Of a DNA stretch of 64,000 nt, positions 17,120 through 26,100 are shown in pieces. Each line of letters begins with the position of its first letter. Positions within the stretch are counted from its first letter, which is position 1. The notes beneath the pieces are model-generated. The model saw only the letters and a program-made list of their open reading frames with translations. It ran no database searches and was not told the origin of the DNA. Made by a program: the position numbers and the translations under genes. The stretch is from an uncultured Flavihumibacter sp. (GTDB lineage: Bacteria > Bacteroidota > Bacteroidia > Chitinophagales > Chitinophagaceae), in the NCBI GenBank assembly GCA_902168105.1, contig CABHOY010000089.1, positions 26,071 to 90,070 on the forward strand, in the 5' to 3' direction.

Positions 17120-17275
17120 AGAACACTACCAATGTTGTACCCTGCAATTAATTCCACACTACTGTACCAGCATGTATACAAACGTGCCGGTTGACTACGC
17201 CTGATCTCATACCATAGCAGATGTGGCTTGTTGTTTGTTCCTCATAGTTTATTCTTCACGCTTAAATTGTATGTT

Positions 17276-17473
17276 ATGGGACAGGATAAAACGAAGATGA
17301 CAAAAGAAGATCTTACCGGTAAAGCTGAACAGTCTGAAGCAGCTGAATCTTCTCCTATTGAACAGACCGAACGGGAACGGCATAATAAAGGTGCGAAAGA
17401 TGTAACGCCCGAAGCAAAGGAAGATATAGATGAACTGAAAGAAGCGCCTGAAAGCCTTAAGAAATCCCATTAA
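17276..17473 (+). CDS. Small, highly charged hydrophilic protein
   Basis: About 65 residues, almost entirely charged or polar (Lys, Glu, Asp, Ser, Gln), beginning MGQDKTKMTKEDLTGKAEQ. No hydrophobic core segment is present, so it is probably disordered. The composition resembles small stress-induced hydrophilin-like proteins, but no family is recognised. I start it at the ATG at 17276 rather than an upstream ATG at 17228, because the added residues would be hydrophobic and out of character. It may be co-transcribed with the short ORF that follows. Confidence 0.55.
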   Translation: MGQDKTKMTKEDLTGKAEQSEAAESSPIEQTERERHNKGAKDVTPEAKEDIDELKEAPESLKKSH

Positions 17474-17548
17474 TTATTAAACCAAACATATGCCGTAATT
17501 GACGTTAATGAGCGGTGAAAGTCGTGTATATCGGGCGGTAAAGCTAAA

Positions 17549-17686
17549 ATGCATGTCTACATGGTCAATTTATTGAGTGATGAAACAAATGCCGTTAACA
17601 TGCGTAAATTAATGGAACCGTCAGAGAAAGAAGAAGGAAGGACGGCTTCCGACCATAACGCTTCCCGTAAGAATGGGAATCTATAG
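17549..17686 (+). CDS. Possible 45-residue small protein
   Basis: A short open frame encoding a mostly hydrophilic peptide with a charged second half (MEPSEKEEGRTASDHNASRK). It ends 22 bases before a strong stem-loop terminator and follows another small hydrophilic gene, the only arguments for its being real. An internal ATG would give a 28-residue version. Confidence 0.3.
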   Translation: MHVYMVNLLSDETNAVNMRKLMEPSEKEEGRTASDHNASRKNGNL

Positions 17687-17708
17687 GCCAGGAGTCTGGA
17701 GATTTGAA

Positions 17709-17742
17709 AGAGAGATAGGCGGTAAGCCTATCCCTCTTTTTA
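17709..17742. terminator. Bidirectional intrinsic terminator
   Basis: A 12-bp stem with one non-pairing position (17709-17720 and 17726-17737), loop GGTAA, and a T-run on the plus side. On the minus strand the odd pair becomes G-U. It separates the small-ORF cluster from the convergent methyltransferase gene. Confidence 0.75.
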
Positions 17743-17826
17743 TTAGTGGTTGTTCAGGATAGAATGCATGAAATCTTTATTAAATCTCACGAATCATCCA
17801 TGAAACGATTTCGCAGTGCGGATAAT

Positions 17827-18477
17827 TTAACAATTGTTAACAACCCTGTTCTTATCGTAAACGGCTGTCCGGATAAACTTCCCGAAATAAAAAGCTTCGT
17901 AATGACGATTGTAATGATGATCGCTGAATAGCGGTTCTATATCTGCTAACGCACTTGCCTCAACACGGCAGAGTATTTTGAAGAACAGATACATAGAGCC
18001 TAACAATACCCTTTGCCATAGCGGCGCCCGTTGCTGATAATGGAAATCCGTAAACAACCATTGCCCTCCGGGTTTGAGCATTTTGTCAAGGTGAAGGAAG
18101 ACAGGCTTTATCCGTTCCTGTGAAAAATTATCGAAAAGAAAGGGTGTCATGACCACATCAAAAGTTGCTGTAAGGTCATTGCCGAATTCTTCCACCGCCA
18201 TATTGATGAACGTTACGTCGTGCGGCTGGTAGTTCTTTTCTTTAGCGATCGCGATCATATTCGCAGAGATCTCTACATAGTAGATGTGTAATCCCGGCGG
18301 ACATGCTTTTGCCATCTCTTCCAGTATCCAGCCGGTTCCCCCTCCAGCTATCAGCACGGTGCTGTTCTTCCGGATAAAGGGAAGTAACGCCGTCTGTGCA
18401 TCGTGTTGTGCTGTACGGAATACCAAACGGCTCAGAAGATCATAATACCTGGCGACGTTATCGTAGTTATTTCTCAT
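17827..18477 (-). CDS. Class I SAM-dependent methyltransferase
   Basis: A 216-residue protein with the SAM motif VLIAGGGTGWILEEM near residues 40-54, an acidic residue at the end of the next strand (YYVEISANMI), and a post-motif PGGQWLFTDFHY. The C-terminal third has a hydrophobic stretch (LLGSMYLFFKILCRVEA) that may contact membrane or a hydrophobic substrate. The substrate is unknown. It lies 94 bases after the DHA2 exporter on the same strand, without a clear terminator between, so it may be part of that transcript. Confidence 0.82.
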   Translation of the reverse strand: MRNNYDNVARYYDLLSRLVFRTAQHDAQTALLPFIRKNSTVLIAGGGTGWILEEMAKACPPGLHIYYVEISANMIAIAKEKNYQPHDVTFINMAVEEFGNDLTATFDVVMTPFLFDNFSQERIKPVFLHLDKMLKPGGQWLFTDFHYQQRAPLWQRVLLGSMYLFFKILCRVEASALADIEPLFSDHHYNRHYEAFYFGKFIRTAVYDKNRVVNNC

Positions 18478-18571
18478 TCACTGGTAAGTGTGGGACTGTA
18501 AATTAACCGAAAAGGGCCAGGGAGCCAAATGGTCCCCAACCCTCCGTACACTCACAAAGCGAAAACTTCGT

Positions 18572-20113
18572 CTAGTGGTCTGCCAATGCAACTTGTACTT
18601 TGGCGCCTTTTTTTCTTTTAGATGCTAAGAATAATAGTGGGAGTGAGCACAGGAACACCAGCCCTACTAACAGGTACGCATCATTGAAACTTAACAACGA
18701 AGTCTGTCTCACGATACCATTGTCCATCAACCGTAATGCTTTGGAATGTGCTTCAGCAGCGCCTGCACCTTTTGAGATGAAGAACTGTGTGTAATCGGCC
18801 AGGCGTTTTACGGCCAGCGGATTATCAGCCGTGATGTTCGATACGAGATCTGATCTGTGTACTGCATTACGGTTGGCCAGGTATGTGTTGACCATCGCCA
18901 GGCCAAAAGAACCTCCCAGCTGACGCATCATATTATTCAGCGCAGCCCCCTGGGCAAAGTCGGCAGGGGCAAGCGACGACACCGCCAATACGGACAATGG
19001 CACGGTAATAATAGCCAGTCCTACACCCCTCCAGATGAGCGTTGCCGTAATGCTGCCTGCACTCGCATCCAGGTTATAACCGGACATCTGCCAGCTAAAG
19101 ACGACAAACATAAACATGCCCATAGTGATCAGCACAATGGGCGAGATGCCCCGCTGTAATAATCTGGCTGAAATGACCAAACCTCCGATGGCAAGTATTG
19201 CACCTGGTAACAGTAATAACCCCGTTTGCGTGGGTGTAAAATTCAACAGCCTTTGTGCAAACACTGGCGTCAGGAAGACAGAACTAAAGAGCCCGACACC
19301 CGATACGAAAGTGAGTATCGCGGCCAGACTAAGGTTCCTGCTTTTCAGCACACGAAGGTTCACCACCGGTGTGGGAGTAGTAAGCTCCCACCATACGAAT
19401 AACAATAAGCCAAAGAAAGCAGTGACGCTGAGAAAAATGATGTATCCGGCTTCGAACCAGTCATCCGTTTCTCCCCGTTCCAATACCGTTTGCAATGAGC
19501 CGATACCAATTGCCAGCAGGATGATGCCAGCCCAGTCAATCTTACCTGATGTTCCTTTTACTTCCGGTTCTTTCAGTAACGCATAGCAGATAGCAGCTAC
19601 TACGATACCGATAGGAACATTGATAAAAAATATCCAGGGCCAGTCATAGAATTCAGTGATAAAACCACCCAGGGTAGGGCCGATAGTAGGACCAACGAAC
19701 ACACCGATGCCAAACAATGCACTCGCAACGTTCTGTTTCTCTTTAGGGAATAACTCAAACACAATGACCTGCGAAACAGATAATAAGGCGCCTCCACCCA
19801 TACCTTGCAAAAAGCGGAATATCACTAGTACCCATATATTGGAGGCCTGTCCGCACATAAATGAGAAGAAGGTAAAAGCGATAATAGAACCAATATAATA
19901 GTTACGGCGGCCAAGTTTATTAGACAGAAAACTGGTGATGGGAATGATGATCACATTGGCAATGGCATACGCCGTGATAACCCAGGAAGTATCTTCGAGC
20001 GTGGCACCCAGGTTACCGCTCATATGTGACAACGCAACGTTAACGATGGATATGTCTATCAGTTCCATTACGGCTGCAGCAATAACGGTGATCAGCAGTA
20101 TAGTCCTTTTCAT
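18572..20113 (-). CDS. DHA2-family multidrug efflux MFS transporter (EmrB-like)
   Basis: A 513-residue protein with about 14 hydrophobic segments. It begins with the EmrB-type first helix ELIDISIVNVALSHMSGNLG (the aspartate-asparagine-valine-alanine-leucine motif), carries the helix 2-3 loop FLSNKLGRRNYY, and has motif C GIGVFVGPTIGPTLGGFI in helix 5. It exports drugs or toxic metabolites by proton antiport. No EmrA-like adaptor is adjacent. Its promoter overlaps a perfect 32-bp palindrome that also appears, shortened, before the SDR and tetR genes, so TetR repression is very likely. Confidence 0.92.
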   Translation of the reverse strand: MKRTILLITVIAAAVMELIDISIVNVALSHMSGNLGATLEDTSWVITAYAIANVIIIPITSFLSNKLGRRNYYIGSIIAFTFFSFMCGQASNIWVLVIFRFLQGMGGGALLSVSQVIVFELFPKEKQNVASALFGIGVFVGPTIGPTLGGFITEFYDWPWIFFINVPIGIVVAAICYALLKEPEVKGTSGKIDWAGIILLAIGIGSLQTVLERGETDDWFEAGYIIFLSVTAFFGLLLFVWWELTTPTPVVNLRVLKSRNLSLAAILTFVSGVGLFSSVFLTPVFAQRLLNFTPTQTGLLLLPGAILAIGGLVISARLLQRGISPIVLITMGMFMFVVFSWQMSGYNLDASAGSITATLIWRGVGLAIITVPLSVLAVSSLAPADFAQGAALNNMMRQLGGSFGLAMVNTYLANRNAVHRSDLVSNITADNPLAVKRLADYTQFFISKGAGAAEAHSKALRLMDNGIVRQTSLLSFNDAYLLVGLVFLCSLPLLFLASKRKKGAKVQVALADH

Positions 20114-20130
20114 GTAATTGGATTAATAGG

Positions 20131-20165
20131 ACAGTTATTATACCATTTGGTATAATAACTGTCAA
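20131..20165 (-). promoter_or_regulatory. TetR operator overlapping a consensus -35/-10 promoter
   Basis: A perfect palindrome covers 20131-20162: 14-bp arms (ACAGTTATTATACC and its complement) around ATTT. On the minus strand TTGACA (20160-20165) and TATAAT (20137-20142) are separated by exactly 17 bases. A bound repressor would block both elements of the DHA2 exporter promoter. Confidence 0.8.
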
Positions 20166-20178
20166 AAAAAAGCATGAA

Positions 20179-20919
20179 TTATCCTCTTGTATTCATCACT
20201 GCGAACGCCTCAGAAGGTGAGGAGAGGAATAATTTATAAAAGTCAGCAGTATTGCCTACGTGAATTTCATAATGGTCCGTGGCAAGTGCCTCAATGAATG
20301 CTTCTGCAACTCCAGCAGCAGGCATACCATTTTCACCACCGATCTCTTTTGAAAATTCTGTATTAACCAGCGGCGGCATCAATTCAAATACCTTCACACT
20401 GGTAGGGGCTAATGTATGTCTCAGTACCTGTGTATAAGAGTGTAATGCAGCTTTACTGGCGGCATAACCTGGGAGTCTGGCGCCTGGAGAGATGGCTACG
20501 ATAGAAGATACATTTACGATGGCTGCTTCAGCTTGTTTTTCCAGTACTGGTAACAGCAATTCATTCAACCTGATCACGGAAAGAAAGTTAGTATGAATTT
20601 CATTAGAAGCTTTATCGTAAGCATTTGCACCAGGCTCCAGCCTGTATACTTCTGCTGCTGCAGCGTTATTGATCACTATGTTCAGGTCAGGAAAATCCGT
20701 TTTCAGCTTATTTACAAGTGCATTTACATCTTCTTCTTTCGATACATCCGATACGATAGGTGTTACATTTTTAAGTTGAGCAGCAGCTTTGGCTAAAGTG
20801 CCTGCATTTCTGCCGGTAATGATAACATGGTTTCCTTTTTCAGATAATAATTTAGCTGTTTGAAAGCCAATACCTGCTCCACCGCCTGTTATTAAGACGG
20901 TATTGTTACTTGTTTTCAT
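20179..20919 (-). CDS. SDR-family oxidoreductase
   Basis: A 246-residue classical short-chain dehydrogenase. The cofactor loop is TGGGAGIG (residues 11-18), NNAA near residue 87 is the family NNAG-type motif, a catalytic serine lies in VNVSSIVAI, and the YAASK motif gives the Tyr-x3-Lys pair. It resembles the DltE-like branch. The substrate is unknown. It lies between tetR and the exporter on the same strand and has its own copy of the operator, so it belongs to the TetR regulon and may modify the compound the exporter removes. Confidence 0.88.
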   Translation of the reverse strand: MKTSNNTVLITGGGAGIGFQTAKLLSEKGNHVIITGRNAGTLAKAAAQLKNVTPIVSDVSKEEDVNALVNKLKTDFPDLNIVINNAAAAEVYRLEPGANAYDKASNEIHTNFLSVIRLNELLLPVLEKQAEAAIVNVSSIVAISPGARLPGYAASKAALHSYTQVLRHTLAPTSVKVFELMPPLVNTEFSKEIGGENGMPAAGVAEAFIEALATDHYEIHVGNTADFYKLFLSSPSEAFAVMNTRG

Positions 20920-20949
20920 GATGTTTCTGTTTTACGCTTAGTGAATAAT

Positions 20950-20965
20950 TATACCGAGTGGTATA
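20950..20965 (-). promoter_or_regulatory. TetR operator before the SDR gene
   Basis: TATACC-GAGT-GGTATA, the same inverted repeat as before the exporter and tetR. On the minus strand the outer half contains TATAAT, with TTAACT 17 bases upstream. Confidence 0.75.
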
Positions 20966-20984
20966 TTTATAGTTAAAAAAATTG

Positions 20985-21569
20985 TTAGAGTGATGTTATA
21001 TATTTTCTGGCTACCTCCATGACTTTTCTGCCATATGCGGATTTGCCTGTTGACCGGGAAACCAGTATTGCACCCTGGACCATGGACATAATTGTCAATG
21101 CGGCCTGCTCTGCGTCGGTATCTGCAGCGATCTCATTATTCCTGATCCCCTCTTCGATAAAACCGACGGTTCTTGCCTTCCAGCTTTCAAGCGCTTCTGC
21201 TACCCGCGCTTTCAGTGCGGGATGTGTATCATCTGCTTCCGGACCGGTGTTGACCATTGGACAGCCACCAACAGGGTAGGCTATCGGATGCACATCTCCA
21301 AATAACCTGGTACGCACCATCAGCTTTTCCTTAATGGTTTGCGCCTTTTCCTCCTCTGCATGGACGTATGCCCGCAGCTTACGGATATTATAGTCAAAGG
21401 AGGCCAGGGCCACTTCATCTTTATTGGCAAAATTGCCATAAATGCTACCTTTCGTAAGACCAGTCGCCTCCGTCATATCAGAGAGAGAAGTACCGGCATA
21501 TCCCTTCGTATTGAAGATGGGAGCCGTTTTCTCAACTATGAATTCTTTTGTTCTTTCTGCCTTACTCAT
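20985..21569 (-). CDS. TetR/AcrR-family repressor
   Basis: A 194-residue regulator. The N-terminal helix-turn-helix spans about residues 10-55 (FNTKGYAGTSLSDMTEATGLTKGSIYGNFANKDE, shown in part: TSLSDMTEATGLTKGSIYGN). The C-terminal ligand domain contains a Cys-Pro-Met segment (YPVGGCPMVNTG) typical of the AcrR/YcdC-like group with TetR_C domains. Operators with the sequence TATACC-N4-GGTATA (or one-base variant) precede this gene, the SDR and the DHA2 exporter, so it should repress all three and itself. The ligand is unknown. Confidence 0.92.
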   Translation of the reverse strand: MSKAERTKEFIVEKTAPIFNTKGYAGTSLSDMTEATGLTKGSIYGNFANKDEVALASFDYNIRKLRAYVHAEEEKAQTIKEKLMVRTRLFGDVHPIAYPVGGCPMVNTGPEADDTHPALKARVAEALESWKARTVGFIEEGIRNNEIAADTDAEQAALTIMSMVQGAILVSRSTGKSAYGRKVMEVARKYITSL

Positions 21570-21596
21570 GTTATTATCATTAAGACAATGTAAAAT

Positions 21597-21612
21597 TATA
21601 CCAATTGGTATT
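21597..21612 (-). promoter_or_regulatory. TetR autoregulatory operator
   Basis: TATACC-AATT-GGTATT, the third copy of the shared inverted repeat, 28 bases before the tetR ATG. TATAAT lies in the half nearest the gene on the minus strand. Confidence 0.75.
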
Positions 21613-21676
21613 ATCTTCCAAATAAATTATGAACATTGTTAGGATAGCGGGAAATATTACCCTTAACGGGTCAGGT

Positions 21677-21722
21677 TCCGATAACTGCCAGGAATAGAAT
21701 GCCATAACTTCCGGTTATCGGA
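21677..21722. other. Stem-loop in the tetR-yeiH divergent region
   Basis: TCCGATAAC (21677-21685) and its exact complement (21714-21722) can form a 9-bp stem with a 28-base loop. No T-run follows, so it is not an obvious terminator. It may be a leader structure or a protein site. Confidence 0.35.
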
Positions 21723-21746
21723 TATTACGAATGGTGATTTTCTTTA

Positions 21747-21762
21747 GCAACAGATCTGTTGC
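21747..21762. promoter_or_regulatory. Perfect 16-bp palindrome upstream of yeiH
   Basis: GCAACAGATCTGTTGC is its own reverse complement and lies 27 bases before the yeiH ATG. It is a plausible binding site for a dimeric regulator of the exporter; the regulator is not identified. CAACTTTG immediately after is a near match to the -7 box. Confidence 0.5.
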
Positions 21763-21788
21763 AACTTTGTGTCGTCAAAGAACAGCAT

Positions 21789-22790
21789 ATGAACACAATA
21801 GCACATCGTGGAGAAACAGTTCCCAAAGGTATAGTGAACATCCCTAAGAAAAAATTCCTGGACCGGAGTATCACCACCCGCGAGGTGATCTTTATCGTAG
21901 CGCTTACAGCCTGCCTGACGCCCTGGGTATCTCCTCCGGTTGCATTAATGACAGGTTTGGTCATCGCGCAGTTCATCGGCCATCCCTTCCTTCACCTCAA
22001 TCATAAAGCGACACATATATTATTGCAGGTTTCTGTCGTAGGGCTGGGCTTTGGCATGAATATCCATAGCGCGGTAAAGGCAGGAAGTCAGGGTTTCCTG
22101 TTTACCGTGGCATCTATTACAGGCACCCTGTTGATAGGCTACATTGCAGGAAAACTCCTGAAGATCGAAAGTAAGACGGCACACCTTATTTCCTGCGGCA
22201 CTGCTATTTGCGGAGGTAGTGCCATCGCCGCCATCTCTCCGGTTATAAAGGCTGAAGAGAAGCAATTATCTGTAGCCCTGGGTACAGTTTTCATACTGAA
22301 TTCAGCAGCGCTGTTCCTCTTCCCATTTATAGGCCACCTGTTACACCTGAGCCAGACACAATTCGGCATATGGAGCGCTATTGCTATTCATGACACCAGT
22401 TCAGTAGTCGGTGCGGCCAGCAAGTATGGTCCCGAAGCACTGGAGATAGCCACTACCGTAAAACTGGCCAGGGCGCTCTGGATCATCCCGGTAGTACTGT
22501 TAACTGCGTTCTGTTTTAAAACAGGTAAACAACAAATGAAGGTGCCCTACTTTATAGGTCTCTTCATCCTCGCAATGATCATTCACACTTATGTACCTAT
22601 GCAGCCGGTCAGTGATATGATCGTACAGGTGTCTAAGACAGGGCTCACAGTAACACTGTTCCTGATAGGCGCTGGATTATCCGGCGCAGTGCTCCGGGGC
22701 GTAGGCGTCAGACCGCTGATACAGGGGATCCTTTTATGGGTGATCATTTCCGGAGCAGCTTTATGGGCGGTGATGCAGCTGGTGAAATAA
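21789..22790 (+). CDS. yeiH: YeiH-family putative sulfate exporter (UPF0324)
   Basis: A 333-residue inner-membrane protein with about ten hydrophobic segments. Family signatures are visible: VVGLGFGMNIHSAVKAG, the conserved SCGTAICGGSAIAAISPV block, and the AIHDTSSVVGAASKYG helix. Members are annotated as sulfate or small-anion exporters, though transport is firmly shown for few. I start at the ATG at 21789 (MNTIAHRGE), because the in-frame start at 21759 would begin inside the palindrome. The gene is monocistronic and divergent from tetR. Confidence 0.88.
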   Translation: MNTIAHRGETVPKGIVNIPKKKFLDRSITTREVIFIVALTACLTPWVSPPVALMTGLVIAQFIGHPFLHLNHKATHILLQVSVVGLGFGMNIHSAVKAGSQGFLFTVASITGTLLIGYIAGKLLKIESKTAHLISCGTAICGGSAIAAISPVIKAEEKQLSVALGTVFILNSAALFLFPFIGHLLHLSQTQFGIWSAIAIHDTSSVVGAASKYGPEALEIATTVKLARALWIIPVVLLTAFCFKTGKQQMKVPYFIGLFILAMIIHTYVPMQPVSDMIVQVSKTGLTVTLFLIGAGLSGAVLRGVGVRPLIQGILLWVIISGAALWAVMQLVK

Positions 22791-22870
22791 TGGTCCTTCT
22801 TACTGACAACAGTGTTGCAATCTTTCATTACAATTAAATCTGATGATTGACCTATATTTGACCCGGCATT

Positions 22871-23146
22871 ATGAAAGTACTTACATTGATCATATCGATC
22901 TATGTACTGCTGATGGCAGTCATCCCCTGTTGCAATTTTGATAATTGCGAAGGAGACAGGCATGATGAGCCGCAGGGGATATGCTCCCCCTTCTTTAGTT
23001 GCCATAACTGCTCAGTACCTGTCGTTGTAGAAAAGACGGTACAGATAGAGCACATCACGAATATCATTCACACCCCATATACTGAATTCCGGGCCATCTC
23101 TCTTCCCGGTTACACAGCGAACTGCTGGAACCCTCCTAAGGCATAA
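22871..23146 (+). CDS. Small exported Cys/His-containing protein before the metal pump
   Basis: A 91-residue protein. A hydrophobic N-terminus (MKVLTLIISIYVLLMAVIPCC) suggests a signal or anchor. It is followed by a segment rich in Cys, Asp and His (about residues 21-47, including CNFDNCEGDRHDEP and FFSCHNCS) that could bind metal. A charged tail ends NCWNPPKA. It starts 41 bases before the CzcA-TolC fusion and is probably in its operon. Similar small proteins sit at this position in related genomes (from memory), but no function is known. A metal chaperone or sensor is a reasonable guess only. Confidence 0.7.
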   Translation: MKVLTLIISIYVLLMAVIPCCNFDNCEGDRHDEPQGICSPFFSCHNCSVPVVVEKTVQIEHITNIIHTPYTEFRAISLPGYTANCWNPPKA

Positions 23147-23187
23147 TACGTCCATATTATTGCTTTATTCATCTTTAAATTAAATCC

Positions 23188-26100
23188 ATGCTCGATAAGA
23201 TCATCGGTTTTTCCGTACGGAATAAACTGATCGTAATACTCTTTGTCGTCGGGCTGATCGCGTGGGGTATTTACTCTCTCACGAAACTGCCTATTGACGC
23301 TTTACCCGACATCACGAATAACCAGGTACAAATTATCACCACTGCACCTTCACAGGCGGCACAGGACATAGAACGGCTTGTTACCTTCCCGGTGGAGCAA
23401 TCAGTTGCATCTATTCCCGGCATTACTGAAGTACGCTCCTTTTCCCGTTTTGGTCTGAGTGTGGTGACAGTTGTTTTTAAGGAAAGTGTCGACGTTTACT
23501 GGGCCAGGCAACAGGTCAGCGAACGACTAACGGCTGTCAAAGAAGAGATCCCCGAAGGAGTAGGTAATCCAGAGCTGGCGCCCGTCACCACAGGTTTAGG
23601 AGAGATATACCAGTACGTGGTGCATACGAAGCCAGGTTTTGAAAAGAGATATAACGCCATGGAACTGCGCAGTATCCAGGACTGGATCATCCGCCGGCAA
23701 TTACTGGGTGTTCCGGGAGTGGCGGACGTAAGCAGCTTTGGCGGTTATCTTAAACAATACGAAATAGCCCTCGACCCGGAGAAACTGCGTAGCATGGACC
23801 TCAGTATCACCGATGTGTTCAATGCGCTTAAAAAGAATAACCAGAACACAGGAGGGGCTTATATCGATAAACGGCCTAACGCATGGTTTATCCGTAGTGA
23901 AGGCCTGATAGGCAGCCTGGAAGATATCGGTAATGTTGTGGTTAAAACACATAGTAGTGGCATACCTGTATTGATCGATAACGTAGGTAAAGTAGGCTAC
24001 GGCCATGCCATCCGCTACGGCGCTATGACCCGAAACGCAGAAGGCGAAAGGGTAGGTGCTATTGTGCTGATGCTGAAAGGGGCCAACTCTTCAGCCGTGA
24101 TCAGGGATGTAAAGGAAAGGATCAGACAGATAGAAAAGACCTTACCTGAAGGGGTATTGATAGAACCGTTCCTGGACAGGACCAAACTGGTGAACAAGGC
24201 CGTTGAAACGGTTGTACGTAACCTGGCGGAAGGTGCGCTGATAGTCATTTTCGTACTGGTGTTACTGCTTGGGAACCTCCGGGCCGGCCTGATCGTAGCT
24301 TCTGTTATTCCACTGGCCATGTTGTTCGCCGTGTGCATGATGACGCTCTTCAATGTATCTGGTAACCTGATGAGCCTCGGTGCTATTGACTTCGGTCTGA
24401 TCGTCGACGGCGCTGTGATCATTGTGGAAGCCACCATGCACCACCTGGGACTACGGAAAACAGGCGGTCAGCTCACACAGGCCGGGATGGACGATGAAGT
24501 GTATACCGCAGCAAGCCGTATCAGGACATCCGCAGCTTTCGGAGAGATCATTATATTGATCGTTTATCTGCCCATTCTCGCGCTTTCCGGTGTAGAAGGG
24601 AAGATGTTCCGCCCGATGGCGCAAACAGTCTCATTTGCCATCTTAGGGGCTTTTATCCTCTCATTGACCTATGTGCCGATGGCCAGTGCATTATTCCTGA
24701 GTAAAGAAGCCGTATATAAACGCACCGTCTCTGACAGGATCATGGGTTTTTTCCATCGCATTTATAGCAGGGCGTTAGTCTTTGTATTGAAGTTCAAACG
24801 GACCGTCATCATAGCTGCTGTACTTTTATTTGGCGCCAGTCTCTTGTTGTTCACCCGATTAGGCGCAGAGTTCATTCCTTCTCTCGATGAAGGGGATTTT
24901 GCCGTGGAAACAAGATTGCTCACAGGTAGCAGCCTTTATGAAACAATAGACGTGGCAGGTAAAGCAGCAGATATCCTCCTGAAGCAGTTCCCCGATGAAG
25001 TAAAAGAAGTAGTTGGCAAGATAGGCAGCTCCGAGATCCCGACAGATCCGATGCCTGTCGAATCCTGTGACCTCATCATCTCCCTGAAAGAACGCTCTCA
25101 ATGGACGAAGGCCGGCAACAAGGATGAACTGGCGGAGAAAATGACGGAGGCGTTAGCAGCCATCCCTGGTGTGAACTTCGGTTTCCAGCAACCCATACAG
25201 ATGCGTTTCAATGAGCTCATGACCGGCGCCCGCCAGGACGTGGTCGTAAAGATCTATGGCGAAGACCTGGACAGACTGGCGGCTTACGCACGTAAAGTAG
25301 GCAACGTAGCAAGTGGTATACGTGGTGCGACAGACCTTTATGTGGAACAGGCTTCCGGCCTGCCGCAGATCGTGGTGCAATACCACCGTGACCAGATTGC
25401 GCGCTTCGGCCTGAATATAGAAGATATCAATACGGTGATCAATACTGCCTTCGCCGGACAGCGTGCCGGGACCGTTTATGAGGGCGAGAAACGGTATGAC
25501 CTGGTAGTCAGACTGGATAAACAAAACCGCGCAGGTCTGGAAGATGTATCTGCATTATACGTTACAGCGCCTAATGGCAACCAGGTGCCCCTGAACCAGG
25601 TAGCAGACATCAGTCTGAAAGTAGGCCCGAACCAGATCCAGCGGGATGATGCCAAACGGCGTATCGTAGTTGGGTTCAATGTGCGTGGCAGGGACGTGGA
25701 AAGTATTGTGAATGAACTGCAGCAAAAGGTTAGTCAGAAAGTAAAAATGTCTCCCGGTTACCATGTGACTTATGGAGGTGCATTTGAGAATCTTCAACAG
25801 GCAAGGTCCCGCCTCAAAGTCGCCGTACCGGTAGCCTTACTCCTGATATTCGTGCTCCTGTATTTCTCTTTTGGTTCTGTAAAACAAGGCTTGCTCATTT
25901 ACACCGCTATCCCTTTGTCTGCAGTTGGTGGTATCGTCGCCTTATGGTTACGGGGGATGTCTTTCAGCATTTCAGCCGCTGTAGGTTTTATAGCGCTCTT
26001 TGGTGTAGCCGTACTGAATGGTATCGTGCTCATTGCTGAATTTAACCGACTGCGTAAAGAAGGACTAACAGACTTGCGGGACATCGTAATGCAGGGTACG

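Noticed and set aside
22853..22860. TATATTTG as a promoter for the metal-efflux operon
   Set aside because: It matches the -7 box but lies only 10 bases from the ATG at 22871 and lacks a -33 element at the right distance.
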